Source: Neoceratodus forsteri
Taxonomy: Eukaryota; Chordata; Ceratodontiformes; Ceratodontidae
Assembly: GCA_016271365.2 (NCBI GenBank)
Contig: CM057451.1
Span: forward strand, 368,921,501-368,985,500
Direction of reading: 5' to 3'
DNA: 64,000 nt
The first letter of the stretch is position 1, and the number at the start of each line of letters is the position of its first letter. The translations under genes and the position numbers were made by a program. The notes under the pieces are model-generated. The model saw only the letters and a program-made list of their open reading frames with translations. It was not told the origin of the DNA and made no database searches. Below, piece by piece: positions 1 through 10,261 of the stretch.

Positions 1-1560
1 TATGGGAAATGCTGTTTGGTAAGTTATAATGCTCAGCAAAATAAGGTGGTCGGCATCAGTGGTGGTCTTCCTCCAACGCGCCCAACCTATGCCCCAACCT
101 CCGCAGCCCTCTCAGAGCCCCATCAAACCATGGGGCAGTGGGATGACGTGGAAGGGGCGAACACGGACTGGTGCAATCTGATCGAGTGCTACCGATATGG
201 CCCTATTATAGGCCACTACCAGCTGCTCAGGATCAGTGCAGAACTCTTCAAACAACGAGAGGTCAATAACCGCCATCAGGTTTTCAGGGACAACATCCCA
301 CAATGGGCGGTACCTGAGCAACTCCACAGGGGCCTACCTACCCAGGGGGGCCACAAAATTGAACCCAATTGAGTAGTGATCGGACCAACTGACTGGTTCC
401 ACCACCAAATCGGAAGCCTCGATCCCCAGGAGAAAGACCAGGTCAAGAGAGTCGCTTCCCTTGTGTGCATACCTCTCAACCTCTTACCTCACAAATCAGG
501 GACAAGCTAAAAAAAAATCAGGGACAAAGACCCAAAATCAGGGACACTTCTTAAAAATTGGCACTATTAACTCAGAAAGCTGACAGAATAAAGGATTAGT
601 GTAAGATACATTTTCTGAAGAAGAAGTCTGTAATTTTAATGTTCAACATTATTTTGTGCTCACAGACTCCACTGTGCTGTCACAAAAAAACATAAATTTT
701 TCAAGGGACAGAGAAAAATTTTGCTGCAAAATCAGGGACATCCCTGAAAATCAGGGACACTTGAGAGGTATGCTTGTGTGTAGCTGAGGAAACAACCTGT
801 GTAAAGCCCAGAGATGTCATCTCCTGGAGGAAATGTTGACCAAAAAGCGAAGATTCGTCGTCGACCCAAGATTGAAGTCAGCTTCTAGAACCATCAATCT
901 ACGACCCAAGGCTATGTTGACTGCAAAATCTGCTGTTTCCTGCAGAAAAAGCTTCTCATCACCTGGTGGATGATAAATGAGGGCAATCCTGCACCCTACA
1001 CCAGCTACCACAGTACACTCAAATGACCTGGCCTCCTCAACTGGTACACCAGTTAGGCCCAATTCGGTTTTGAAACAGACCGCCACCCCCCCCCACCGTG
1101 ATCCAATATTGGGCGATGTATAACCGAGTACCCGGTGGGAACAATGGCCTCTAAAAAGAGGGCCGCATTCCCATCCAACCAGGTCTCAGTAATGCAAGCC
1201 AGATCTGCCCTTGCAACAAAATCTGCAATAAGACCAGTCTTGTTGCAGACAGATCTGGCATTGCACAACAATGCCGAGTTGGACGAGGTTGGCGAGTTGT
1301 CCCAAGCACTTGCCCTCCCAAACAGGAAGTGCCCTTGGATATGGGAACCAGAACAGAGTCACCACGTTCAAGTAGCCATTTTGCCCCAGGGCGTCTTCTG
1401 GGCCTGACCACCCCTATGGGAAGGCTCCGCTTACTCCACTGTCCACGACCCCCCACCCACCCCAACCTCCCCCCCTCGAGCAATCCCTAACATGACAACG
1501 ATGATAAATATGAGCAGGCGGGGGCAAGAGAAGGGGCGGAGGCGGAGAGCGGAGGTCGAA
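1..1560 (-). mobile_element. L2/CR1-superfamily LINE, 5' part, cut by window edge
   Basis: Minus-strand frames encode pieces of an APE-type endonuclease. Residues like NARSVCNKTGLIADF and ITETWL (1053-1271) mark the EN N-terminus, GVGCRIALIYHPPG and LEADFN (817-1086) the EN middle, and a YNRAISVALDQIAP-type stretch (112-327) the EN-RT linker. The reverse transcriptase would lie beyond position 1. Frames change between pieces, so the copy is broken. A GC-rich leader reaches about 1560, taken as the approximate 5' end. Such proteins nick target DNA and prime reverse transcription in the nucleus. A separate hAT-like element interrupts the EN at 468-772. The class is clear; the exact family (L2 versus CR1) is not. 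Confidence 0.8.
468..772. mobile_element. Non-autonomous hAT-type DNA transposon (305 bp)
   Basis: The element has 12-bp perfect terminal inverted repeats (CATACCTCTCAA at 468-479, its complement at 761-772). It is flanked by an identical 8-bp duplication, CTTGTGTG, at 460-467 and 773-780. Eight-base duplications are the hallmark of hAT transposases. Inside, the decamer ATCAGGGACA occurs five times in the same orientation (495, 517, 537, 731, 750), concentrated near the ends, as expected of subterminal transposase-binding repeats. No ORF of useful size is present. It sits inside the LINE endonuclease region, so it is younger than that LINE. Confidence 0.88.
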
Positions 1561-1870
1561 TAACATAAGACAGGAGGGCAGGCATCCAGCTGCTCAATTT
1601 AAAACAATAAATATAATAAAAACTACCCACAAACTTCCTGCAACTAAAATTATACAACTACAAATTAAGAAACCAACTAAAATAAAAATAAGACTTAACC
1701 AACTCAATAAGGAAAAAACATTTCCTGCCACTGAGCAAGTAAGAATTCAGAAATCACAACTCCGAATATCGTTCTGAAATGTGTCGGGTGACACTTTTAC
1801 AACAACCTGATCATCGTGAACAATTGTAAAGCAACAGTCACTTCTTGCATGTGACTAATGCAGTATGTGC
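1561..1870. other. AT-rich spacer, nothing recognised
   Basis: This stretch lies between the LINE leader and the 3' end of the THAP-type gene. It is AT-rich with short A-runs. I see no ORF, repeat or structural signal that I can defend. Confidence 0.5.
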
Positions 1871-1880
1871 CATTGTGGCA

Positions 1881-1886
1881 TTTAAT
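1881..1886 (-). promoter_or_regulatory. Candidate poly(A) signal ATTAAA
   Basis: On the minus strand this reads ATTAAA, about 60 bases downstream of the TGA that ends the terminal exon at 1946. It is the commonest variant of the vertebrate polyadenylation hexamer and is plausible for the THAP-type gene. A chance hexamer in AT-rich DNA is possible. Confidence 0.35.
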
Positions 1887-1945
1887 AACTGCTGACACCT
1901 GGCTAAATGGAAGACAACTGGGAACATGAAATTCATTGTGTGGTG

Positions 1946-2124
1946 TCAGAATTGATTGAACCGCCTAACAGACTTCGCCTTTGCAGCTTCAAGTTTGACA
2001 CTGGAGAATGCTGCAGCCAGTGGTGGATGAAGTACGACATTCTTTGCAATCGTCCTCAGCTCCTCACTTCCTTCATCTGTTGATATGGACTGTATGAGAT
2101 ACTCCAGCAGTTTGTGTGCATATG
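1946..2124 (-). CDS. THAP-type gene, terminal exon (C-terminus)
   Basis: The frame reads YAHKLLEYLIQS, then an acidic helix, ending KSVRRFNQF and TGA at 1946-1948. The closing R-F-N-Q matches the C-terminal end I remember for this family. The preceding exon (3098-3246) leaves one base, G; joining it to 2124 gives A-Y-A-H and keeps the frame. The expected acceptor, however, reads CTG (plus bases 2125-2127) rather than CAG, although a T-rich tract precedes it. Either the acceptor has mutated or the true junction is elsewhere. Exon identity is fairly good; the boundary is uncertain. Confidence 0.6.
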
Positions 2125-2127
2125 CAG

Positions 2128-3091
2128 TGTGGAACAACAAAGAAACATGTTATGTCAGCATGGTGGCATATACTGTTATGACATCTTTCAGTGGATGACG
2201 GTGGATAGTGAAGGACCCTTTCTGTGTTCTTTGTTACACATACTTTGTTTTCTGTGACTTGTGATAGTGAACCACGTTAATGGCTATCAACATAGCTTTT
2301 CTACTCTTTACTCAAGGTGACCAGCATCATTGTGCCAGCACCCTCGTGCTGCTGTAACAATGATACATGCACAATGAAGGATATAGAAAATAAGCAGACT
2401 CACAAATTCGGGGTGCATAAGTGTACAGTCAGGTGACCACTATACTCTGCAATTTCAGAAGTTGCCATAGTAAATAGGCCATGTGTTCAGTACTTTTTTA
2501 CTGTTACCTCATTGCAGCAGTAATGCGTCTCTTGACAGCTGTCCAGGAATGGCTGTACTGCTTGATATGTTGTTGCCTGTCAGAACATGGTCCAATGATT
2601 TGAAGCAGTATCCATGGCTGTTTGCCATGTGTTACAAGTGTATAACAAAAGGGTACATATGACTCATATCCAAGTGCTACAACTGTGTAACGCTGACAAC
2701 CGCTTGTGATGTTGCTTAGATAATGTAGATGATTCCTTTGTCAGCACCACTCTGAGTATTAGAGTTACACAGTACCCTGTGTTTCTCCCTGCGTAATGCA
2801 AAACACATGTATCTGTCGTGACATGGCTGTACATGGTTTTGTTCAACAGACTACAGCTGTGCTGCTTATTACTGCACTCAGCACTGCAGTTGTGCTTGTT
2901 CGCAGTGGCACAGGACATATCACTTAAAATCCAGTTTCATTACTGCCACCAATGATCATTGTCAGTTTGTAAAAATCACATGCCGTGTGTTGACAGCATG
3001 TCCATTGCACTGTTCGCAGTATGTAAAATGATGTTGAGCCACCAAAGGAGTAATGTCACACAGAAAAAGTTACATTAAGTTTCAGTTACTA
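2128..3091 (-). other. Intron of the THAP-type gene, no element recognised
   Basis: This lies between the penultimate and terminal exons. It is unique-looking sequence with no long ORF in a plausible context and no terminal repeats or microsatellite visible. Confidence 0.45.
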
Positions 3092-3097
3092 ACTCAC

Positions 3098-3246
3098 CAT
3101 AGCTTGCATATGACTTCACCGTCCGGACTGATGGTTCTCCTTTTTTAGATTTTGAGAAGTACACCTCTGTCTTTCTGTTTCCATGTGCATCTGTTTTGAG
3201 GTGTCTGCAGCTATTCTCGTTGTAATGTAAAGCTGCATGAAGTAGC
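3098..3246 (-). CDS. THAP-type gene, penultimate exon
   Basis: 149 bp with canonical signals: acceptor TGTGTACAG ends at 3247 and donor ATG|GTGAGT starts at 3097. It translates to RLLHAALHYNENSC, then a basic stretch KSKKGEPSVRTVKS, ending SYASYG. The A-L-H-Y-N-E-N block followed by a K-S-K-K-G-E strand is diagnostic for the family as I remember it. The incoming phase is 2 (AG from the upstream exon plus G gives Arg) and the outgoing phase is 1. Both fit the neighbouring exons without adjustment. No frameshift or stop occurs within it. Confidence 0.75.
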
Positions 3247-3830
3247 CTGTACACATGGAACAAGACAGGTAGTTACTGTGCACATATGCCACCAATCTTG
3301 CATTGTGATGAATTCATATACTGTTTCTGCAAGTCACAAAATATGCGACATAACATGGATGCATATATGCATTGCCTGAAATGGCAGACAGACTGTGTCA
3401 CTACTATGATTTGTGCATATTCCCATAACTACATCATCATCATCAAATCTTTATTTATTCAGGCGAACATCATTGAGCAAGGCTCATTTACAAGATGGAC
3501 CTGATAAGGTCAAGGTTCAATAGTTGATACACAACAGATACATCATACACTTATATAAGACAGTTATACATACAGGGGAAAATAACGTTTATAAACACAG
3601 TGATGTACAATAAATTCACATGATAAAAAACGGTTACAGGAAAGTTAAGCTAATATTTACAGTATGTACAGTATATACATATCCCAGTGGGGGGGCATGG
3701 CAGACACTCAACATAATGTAATACTAGGATGGTGAAGGTATTACTGGGTGCCATAAGATGGGGTGTCTGTCTGGAAGGAATATGCCATATATGGTTTGGA
3801 AGGGAGATTTGTGAGATGACAATGCTAGTT

Positions 3831-5602
3831 CTAGTGGTAGCAATTGCATTTCTCTTTGAAGAAGACTGTACAATGCTGTTTAAAGGATGCAAATGGAATG
3901 ATATTGGACAGTTTTAGGGATTTTTGTAGGGTGTTCCATGCTATAGCTAGAGAATAGCTGATTGCTGCCCTCCCTAGCCTAGTGTTGAATTTGGGCAATT
4001 TGAGCAGGATAATGTTGTTGCTTCTTAGGGCATAGGAGCTAGGAGAGGTCTGGGTGAAGCAGTCCAGGATATAGTTTGGAAGTTTTTTTGACAACGCTCT
4101 GTAAATCCATAGTGCTGCATTTCTGTTCCTTCTGAGGTGAAGGGAAACCCACCCAACTGCAGCATAAAGAGAGCAATGATGAGTATTAGATGGCAGATCT
4201 GTAATGAACCTTATTGCTCTATGATATAAGGTATCCAACTTGTGATGGTAGGAGATGGGGCAGTGACTATAAAGAAGTCTGCATAGTCAACAACTGATAG
4301 AAAAATGGCCTGGACTAACCTCATCTTTGAGTCTCTGTTTAGGAAGGGTTTCAATCTATAGAGAAGGCCAAGCCTTTGGTGAAGCTTTTTTAACAGTTCT
4401 TCTAAATGATGAGTGAAGTCAAGTCTGTTGTCAATCCACACACCTAGGTATTTGAACTTTTCTAAGTATTCCAGATTTTCTCCAAGTATAGTGCATAGCT
4501 GGGGGAGAATGATTGGAGAGGATGTGCTGGTGGAGCTTTGATTTGTGAACATCATTGCTTTAGTTTTCTTTGCATTTAACAGAAGCTTTTCTTGAGTAGC
4601 TGATATTGTAGCAAGGAGAATTCTGTTTGTAGGATTTCCACGAGCAGCTGCAGGCGAAGGTTGCTGACATACAGAACAGTGTCATCAGCAAAGAGGTGTA
4701 CAGAGGAATTGGTAGCAGTTGAATCAATGTTATTTATATAAATGGCAAAAGGATAGGACCCAGAATAGAACCTTGGGGACTCCTCTTGACAGTGGTTTTA
4801 GTGGGGATAGGTCACTTCAGCTTTTACCTGCTGTGACCTACCGTGAGATAACATCTGAACCACTTAAGGGAGGATGGATCTAGGCCAATGGAGTACAGGG
4901 ATGAAAGTAGTAGCTCGTGGTCCACAGTATAGAATGCTTTGCTCAGGTCCAGGAATACTGCACAGACATTATTCTTTTTATCTAATTTGGATTGCCAGTC
5001 ATTTGTGACCTTGGCTAGTGCAGTGATAGTGCTATGCTTGGCCCTGAATCCAGATTGAGCTGGGTTTAGGAGGTTAGCATTGTCAAGATACTCCCTTAAC
5101 TGATTACTCACTAATTTCTCCAGCTCTTGGATAGCACTGGTAGAATGGAAATGGGCCTGTAATTATTAAGATCCATAGGGTCCCCTGATTTTAGAAGGGA
5201 ACCACTTGGGTTATCTTCACAGTGTGGAATAGAGCCAGAGTTTAGGGATAGGTTAAAGAGGTGTGTTAGGGGGACTGCAAGTACATGGCATGCAATCTTT
5301 AGAAAGTAGGGGTCCAGAGAGTCTGCCCCTGCGCTTTTTTTGGTATCCAGTTGCCATAATAGATCCTCTACTTGTTTCAACAGTATAGATTTGAAGCTGA
5401 AGGAAGAGTCAACTCTCTGATCACCAGTGTAATGGGAGCTTAATTGTTCCCTCAGCAGGTTAGCTGGAGAGGTGTCAAAGGCAAGGCCAGCCGTTGTGAA
5501 GTGGTTATTGAAGGCGTCCAGAATTTCCATTTTGCCAGTGATAGGGCCATAACTGTTGTGTAATTGAGTTGGAAGGGGGGTGTTAGCGTCTTGCCCCACC
5601 AT
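3831..5602 (-). pseudogene. LINE reverse transcriptase, broken into four frames
   Basis: In 5' to 3' order the segments are: 5111-5602, the RT N-terminus (KKSAGADSLDPYFLKIA, LNNYRPISILPVLSK); 4824-5111 (QSGFRAKHSTITAL and motif A as FLDLSKAFYTVDH); 4211-4555, the thumb (KFKYLGVWIDNRLDF); and 3831-4238, the C-terminal helical region (LPSNTHHCSLYAAVGW). The palm segment with the YADD box, around 4640-4800, is disrupted: minus-strand text there spells a shifted LFADDTVL-like string. In motif A the second Asp of the usual AFDTVDH is Tyr. In life it would copy LINE RNA at a nicked target. Confidence 0.85.
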
Positions 5603-5732
5603 ACCCTTGATGGTGCCCCAAAACCTAGCAGGATTATGGTAGGAAGAGTCGAGTTCGCCAAGTAGAAGGCAGCCTTTGCATCCCTAACTTTCTTGGTAGC
5701 ATCTATTCCTGGCTTTCCTAAAGATCATCCAG

Positions 5733-6680
5733 TCATTTGCATTCTTGGTTTTCTTGCCATTTTCCAGAGTTTGTCTCTCTCAGCAGTGCAGCTTTGAGGT
5801 CAGCTGTAAACCAACGACAGGATTTGTTTTTTATTCGGATACTAGAGATTGGGGTATGGGTGTTAAGGGCATTTATTATAATGTTATTTAGCACCTGCTG
5901 AGCTTTTTCAACAGAATGGGCAAGATAAAACTCTTGCCAGTGTGGAGAGTAAGCTAGATCATGCAAATATCCTTCAATATTGATGTTTTTCTTGGATCTC
6001 CTCATGAGGAATTTTGCAGGGCTTGTTGTTATGCTGGTGGATCTTACCCCTGCGATGGGGCAGTGATCACTTATATCGCAGAGAAGCACTCCAGCGTGTG
6101 TGAATAGATGTGGTTTATTCACTAGCATGATATCAAGTAGTGTGCTGTTATTACTATTCCTTGCATTAATTCTTGTTGGTTCATTAATTAGCTGTGTAAA
6201 CCTATATGTATCACAGAATGATACCAGAGGTGCAGCTGCCTGGGTAAGCCAGTTGAAATTCAGGTCACCTAGAATAATGACTTCTTCAGTGCTGGGTTTG
6301 AGCAGGTTCCCCAGATGGGATAAGAGCTTGTGTATAGCAGAGGGGGGTCTGTAGCAACCAACTAGCTGAAAAGCTGCTGTATTGGGGAGAGAGACTTTTA
6401 GGGATAGGCATTCAAACTCCTTGAGCATAGATGTTGCAGCAATACAGGATACCGCTATACCGGATTTTGCATATATGGCTACTCCACCTCCCCTTGTTTG
6501 GCGATCAGCTCTGAATAGCTGGTAGTTAGGTAGGTTAACATCCCTGTCTGCTGTGGTGGGTTTGAGCCATGTCTCAGATACCACAAGAAAGTCTGGCAAG
6601 GTATGGGCAACCAGGCTTGTATCAGTGTGAGTTTTTCAGCAGACTGCATACATTAATATGCAGGAAACTGAGGCCTTTGA
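5733..6680 (-). pseudogene. LINE APE-type endonuclease domain
   Basis: The longest open part runs 6599-5733. Recognisable APE blocks in order are VSETWLKPTT (catalytic Glu), RGGGVAIYAKSG, LVGCYRPPS, VIILGDLNFNW (Asp/Asn of the active site), the FTQLINEPTRI stretch, STLLDIMLVN and CDISDHCPI (SDH box with the catalytic His). All key residues are present, so the EN itself looks intact. Just upstream, SFLHINVCSLL is the usual EN start but lies in a different frame from the 2A-containing leader. Confidence 0.85.
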
Positions 6681-6686
6681 TTGAGA

Positions 6687-7163
6687 TTAGGTCTGATGGA
6701 GAGGTGATACATTCAGGGGTCCAGGGTTGATTTCCACGTTACCAATACAGAGTAATAGAAAGAGCAGGAGTTTCGTGAGGGCTGCCAGTGATAGGGAGAG
6801 GGGGCTGTCTTTGGTCCTCCTTCTTTTATTCTGTTGCCACTCTTTTGGGGTGCTCCCTGTGGGTTTAAGAGATTGTGTCGAGACACCAAGTAGCAGTTTG
6901 ATGGTTAGGCTTAGGGGGGATCTGTATATCCAGCAGTGGAGCCTTGGTTGAAATACATGTGTGGTGGTATGTGTCTCTTTATGGTGATCACACCACTGTA
7001 GTCGATGCAGCAATGGTAGAGCATATGTGAGGGTATGAGCGTCAGCCAAAGGGGATGGTTCAGAGAGACTGGGCGGATGGATCACCCTAGTTTGTGTGAC
7101 AGGGACATCTTCTTTGTGGAACCCCATGGCTGACAGTGAAAGGAGTATCAAGTAAACTCCCAT
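6687..7163 (-). pseudogene. LINE ORF N-terminal leader with hydrophobic stretch and 2A-like motif
   Basis: 158 residues from ATG at 7163. The first 100 residues are poorly informative, with many His, Thr and Pro. Near the end come a basic run (NKRRRTK), a hydrophobic run (LTKLLLFLLLC) and GNVEINPGP, followed by nine residues and a stop. In related LINEs the same order leads directly into the endonuclease. Here a frameshift separates them. Choice of the ATG is uncertain. Confidence 0.6.
6717..6743 (-). other. 2A-like ribosome-skipping motif, D to N variant
   Basis: Encodes GNVEINPGP, preceded by a Leu-rich run. The 2A consensus is DxExNPGP, and here the Asp is Asn. 2A-like motifs at the N-terminus of L2/CR1/Rex-type LINEs are known to cause co-translational separation. 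The substitution would be expected to weaken it. Confidence 0.7.
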
Positions 7164-7190
7164 TATGAGAGAGATATTGGTAGTTGGCTA

Positions 7191-7471
7191 TCGGGAGTAG
7201 TGAAGTTGCTGATTGGTTGGATCAGCAAGCCTAAATGCAGCCTGCCACACAGTGAATCAAACAAATGAGCCCACTTATAGCTACCAAAACAGGTTTCAAA
7301 ATTCCAACAGCCCCAAACAATACCCCTGCTAGCCCCTTAGTAGTAAGAAAGAAAATAAATAACCTTCTACCAAGTAGAATCCACAAGAAACAATGTAAAA
7401 CAACAATAAGCTAAAGTACTGTAGATCTGATTCTGCCCCCTTCTAGTTCCTTCTGAGAAGCCAAAGTACTG
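7191..7471. other. Short spacer, nothing recognised
   Basis: This lies between the LINE 5' end and the minisatellite. A degenerate partial copy of the 46-bp unit may start near 7445. Confidence 0.4.
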
Positions 7472-7770
7472 AGTTCCAAACTCTGTGATTTCCCTTGTGC
7501 TGCTTTCAAAATTAGACAGTTCCAAGCTCTGTGACTTCCCTTGTGCTGCTTTCAAAATCAAACAGTTCCAAACTCTGTGACTTCCCTTGTGCTGCTTTCA
7601 AAATCAAACAGTTCCAAACTCTGTGACTTCCCTTGTGCTGCTTTCAAAATCAGACAGTTCCAAACTCTGTGATTTCCCTTGTAGTGCTTTCAAAAACAGA
7701 CAGTTCCAAACTCTGTGACTTCCCTTGTGCTGCTTTCAAAATCAGACAGTTCCAAACTCTGTGACTTCAA
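7472..7770. repeat. 46-bp minisatellite, about 6.4 copies
   Basis: Units start at 7472, 7518, 7564, 7610, 7656, 7702 and 7748 (partial). Each begins AGTTCCAAACTCTGTGA and ends with CTGCTTTCAAAATCAGAC. The period is exactly 46 with few substitutions, implying recent expansion. It is head-to-tail with no spacer, so it is not a CRISPR array. Confidence 0.93.
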
Positions 7771-7799
7771 CTTCAGATTGTCGGCTGGTGACATGTGTC

Positions 7800-8195
7800 G
7801 GCACTGGAGGGGTCATCACCTAGGAGTGACGGGTTCTATTTTCCTTGTTGTAGTGAACCCACACCACACAGTCGGCGGCACTGGAGGAGAGCCAATTGGG
7901 AGGCATGCGTCAAGATGCAACTCCTCCCAGTGCTCTCGGCTGACGCTGACCCTCCCATTGTGTGTCCCAACTTGCACCGCCAATTCCGGGTTCACAAGGG
8001 AGATGGCGGTGTAGCAGTGGGACAGGCACACAACCCTCCCCAGCAATGGAGAGCCACCGCTGGGTACTCAATACCACTCTCCCCGCACTGACCACCGGCA
8101 GCCAGAGTCTGTCACCGAACCCGGGTCGCCAGCATGGAGTGAAGTGTGGTGTTCAGCACCTGAACCCTCAGTGCCAACAGTCCGGCCAATAAAGC
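7800..8195 (-). mobile_element. tRNA-like SINE copy (family shared with 21.5 and 63.3 kb)
   Basis: On the minus strand the head starts near 8195 with GGCCGGACTGTTGGCACTGAG and reaches a B-box-like GACCCGGGTTCGGTGAC near 8115-8130. The same head occurs at 21535 (plus) and 63910 (minus). The left (3') boundary is unclear and abuts the 46-bp minisatellite. It is non-coding. Confidence 0.65.
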
Positions 8196-8237
8196 ACTTT
8201 TTGATTGTGGAACTGTGCGTGTGAATGTCACATTTGT

Positions 8238-8301
8238 CTGTATTCAGCATCTATCAAAGTAGGGTATGACTGTATTCAGCATCTATCAAAGTAGGGTAAA
8301 G
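8238..8301. repeat. 32-bp direct duplication
   Basis: The string beginning CTGTATTCAGCATCTATCAA occurs at 8238 and again at 8270, exactly 32 bases apart and nearly identical. A simple two-copy tandem. Confidence 0.85.
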
Positions 8302-8790
8302 GACAACAAGTATAGGTCTACAATACAGGAATTTTTCAGTGACACTAAAGCCATAGCCTGGCCTGTAGTCCAACTTGACTCTGCGAGAAAAAACACGAGC
8401 CATGCACTGGCCACTGTTGGCTGTTCTCTACATAGGATTTGCATGTTTCTGACATCACAGTAAGTAGTGAGGCTGACAAGAATGCTTACTTGAAGTACAC
8501 ATGGCTTGCCTTGACCTTGGCTCCCAGTTCCTTAATGAGGCAGAGCCGAGAAAGTGACTTACAGTCAAGCTCCAGTCTAGCTGTGGCTTTCCCACCTCTA
8601 ACAATAACAACCTGCTTCTATGTCACTCACAATGTGTTTCTGACACACAGTGATTGCTGTGTGTTGCACACAACAGGTTACCTCAGCTTACAGGACAGAC
8701 ACATATTGAGATGCTGCTCAACAAAGTGAGAGTAATTGCCATGATCTAAATGGAACAGCCAAACAATAGACTATTTACATTGTGTGTTTT
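8302..8790 (-). other. Intron sequence, nothing recognised
   Basis: It lies downstream of the 8796-8967 exon. No repeat or coding signal was identified. Confidence 0.4.
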
Positions 8791-8795
8791 CTTAC

Positions 8796-8967
8796 CTAGT
8801 GTGCATTCTATCAAAGCTGAATGCTGTCTGCTTTGGCATGAACTGTATGATGGTACTGTGAAATGCCTTTACTGAGGCTGTCTGGTGATGAGGTGACAGA
8901 TGTGTAATATCTTTTACCAGTTGTCTGTTTTCAAGCACAGAAAACAACGACCCTGTTGCAGCCTCAC
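8796..8967 (-). CDS. THAP-type gene exon with LSPHHQT...KAFHS block
   Basis: 172 bp. The acceptor is strong (TTTCTTTTAACACTCAG, ending at 8968) and the donor is ACTAG|GTAAGA at 8795. The translation includes SEAATGSLFSVLENRQLVKD, then ITHLSPHHQTASVKAFHSTI and IQFMPKQTAF. The first Ser codon is completed by the single base left by exon 10262-10520, and the exon leaves AG for exon 3098-3246, so both junctions are in frame. The family normally has S-L-E-A-F-H-S here. This copy has Lys (AAG, 8867-8869) in place of Glu, the residue I would guess to be catalytic in a DDE-type enzyme. Confidence 0.78.
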
Positions 8968-9037
8968 CTGAGTGTTAAAAGAAACACAGAAAAACGTCAG
9001 TACTGACATCATGGTGCCATGGATGACAACTTACATT

Positions 9038-9325
9038 TATTTATTTCGTTTTTGTTGACCGGGTAAGTGCACCAGACAAATCCTGCCTATTTTCAGGCAG
9101 ACCCGGGGGAGGGGGATACAGGTGAATGCCAACTGACCTTGAACCAGATTAAGCTGTTGGTGGTATTTTTAGTGAATGAGGGAAATTTGGCCAGGACACT
9201 TGGGAAATTCCCCTACTCTTTTTGATAAGTGCCATGGGATCTTTAACATCCACCTGAACTACCACCTATCCAGGCAGATAGGACCTCGGTTTAACATCTC
9301 ATCCGAAAGATGGATATGATGTTGC
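9038..9325 (-). mobile_element. SINE-like repeat with conserved core and LINE-type tail
   Basis: Read on the minus strand it runs from CATCTTTCGGATGAGATGTT and AAACCGAGGTCC through GATCCCATGGCAC to a tail ending ACCCGGTCAACAAAAACG followed by AAATAAATAAAT. The CGGATGAGA...AAACCGAGGTCC core is, from memory, a very common dispersed motif in fish-type genomes. The tail resembles the other GGTAACC...TTTATTTATT 3' ends here (56.5 and 56.75 kb). The family name is not assigned. Confidence 0.6.
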
Positions 9326-10255
9326 ACCTGTGCATGGTGGCCATCTGGTATCAGCAAAAGTAGTCAACAGTTAGGATATGCAACACATTCCTATTGCAGA
9401 TCATGTAATGGTTTGTGTCCTGGGGTGCACGTTGACATCAATGGATGATAAGCTGGCACAGAGAGACATGACACACTCAATAGTTTTATAACTCATGGTG
9501 AACGGCTTCTGCACTGTGATAGGCCTTACAAACACAGAAACATATTTCTGCCATTGTGAAATAAGGATGACTTACAGTGAAGCCTACCATGAGGCTGCGT
9601 GGCAGCACAGAATTCTGAAGAACAGTCCCTGCAGCAATCAGTGCAATTCCAATGGCTGTTCATACCTTTGGTAATGCAGTAAACAGGTGACACCACGCTT
9701 CATCATGGCAGGCTTCACTGTACATTTATCACTTACCGGTTATTGTCCAGCAGCTCATCACCTTTTAGTGCTGCACGGTGTTGTAGGTACACATATAAGA
9801 ACAATTTTTGTTACCAATTATTGGCACTGAATTTGAACGTTGCATTATGAAAATTACATTTTCTATTGTCGTGGCTTCATGTCGCATTTACATTCTGGTG
9901 GTTTGAATTCTGGCTGTTCCTGTTTGTAGCAGGTTGTTCAGACATCGCAGTAACATCACAGCCATTAGGGTGGTATGCATGGTTCATGTGCCACGACAGA
10001 GGAAGAGACGTTCAGGTATGTGCCAATGACCATAGCAGGTGCAATATAGAATTCATCCTAGTGTCACAAGGCTGATTAGAAGCCTGCGGGGTGATATGTT
10101 GTGTTGCCAGATGTATGTCAATCATGAGATAATTGTGTGTCCTGCTGGTATACAGTTAAATTTTGATGCCGACGTGTATACGTCTGTGAAGTCACGACCA
10201 GTTGCAAACATTGGTAATGAAGTTGCTGGTACTGCTGCATACAGCCTCCAGAATG
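9326..10255 (-). other. Intron sequence, nothing recognised
   Basis: This lies between exons 8796-8967 and 10262-10520, outside the SINE-like repeat. No ORF or repeat that I can support. Confidence 0.4.
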
Positions 10256-10261
10256 ACTCAC

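Larger units (their letters stand above)
3430..7190 (-). mobile_element. L2-type LINE, nearly full length, frameshifted
   Basis: About 3.75 kb lying in an intron of the THAP-type gene. The 3' end (left) finishes with AATAAATAAAG followed by a GATGATGATGATG tail, typical of L2-like 3' microsatellite tails. Reading 5' to 3' on the minus strand, it has a leader ORF with a 2A-like motif, an APE endonuclease and a reverse transcriptase with C-terminal extension. At least five frame changes separate the segments, so it is not coding-competent. Detailed segments are listed separately. Family placement in L2/CR1 is by motif resemblance only. Confidence 0.85.

Noticed and set aside
7472..7770. Regular repeats resembling a CRISPR array
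   Set aside because: Units are contiguous with no variable spacers and the genome is eukaryotic; this is a minisatellite.
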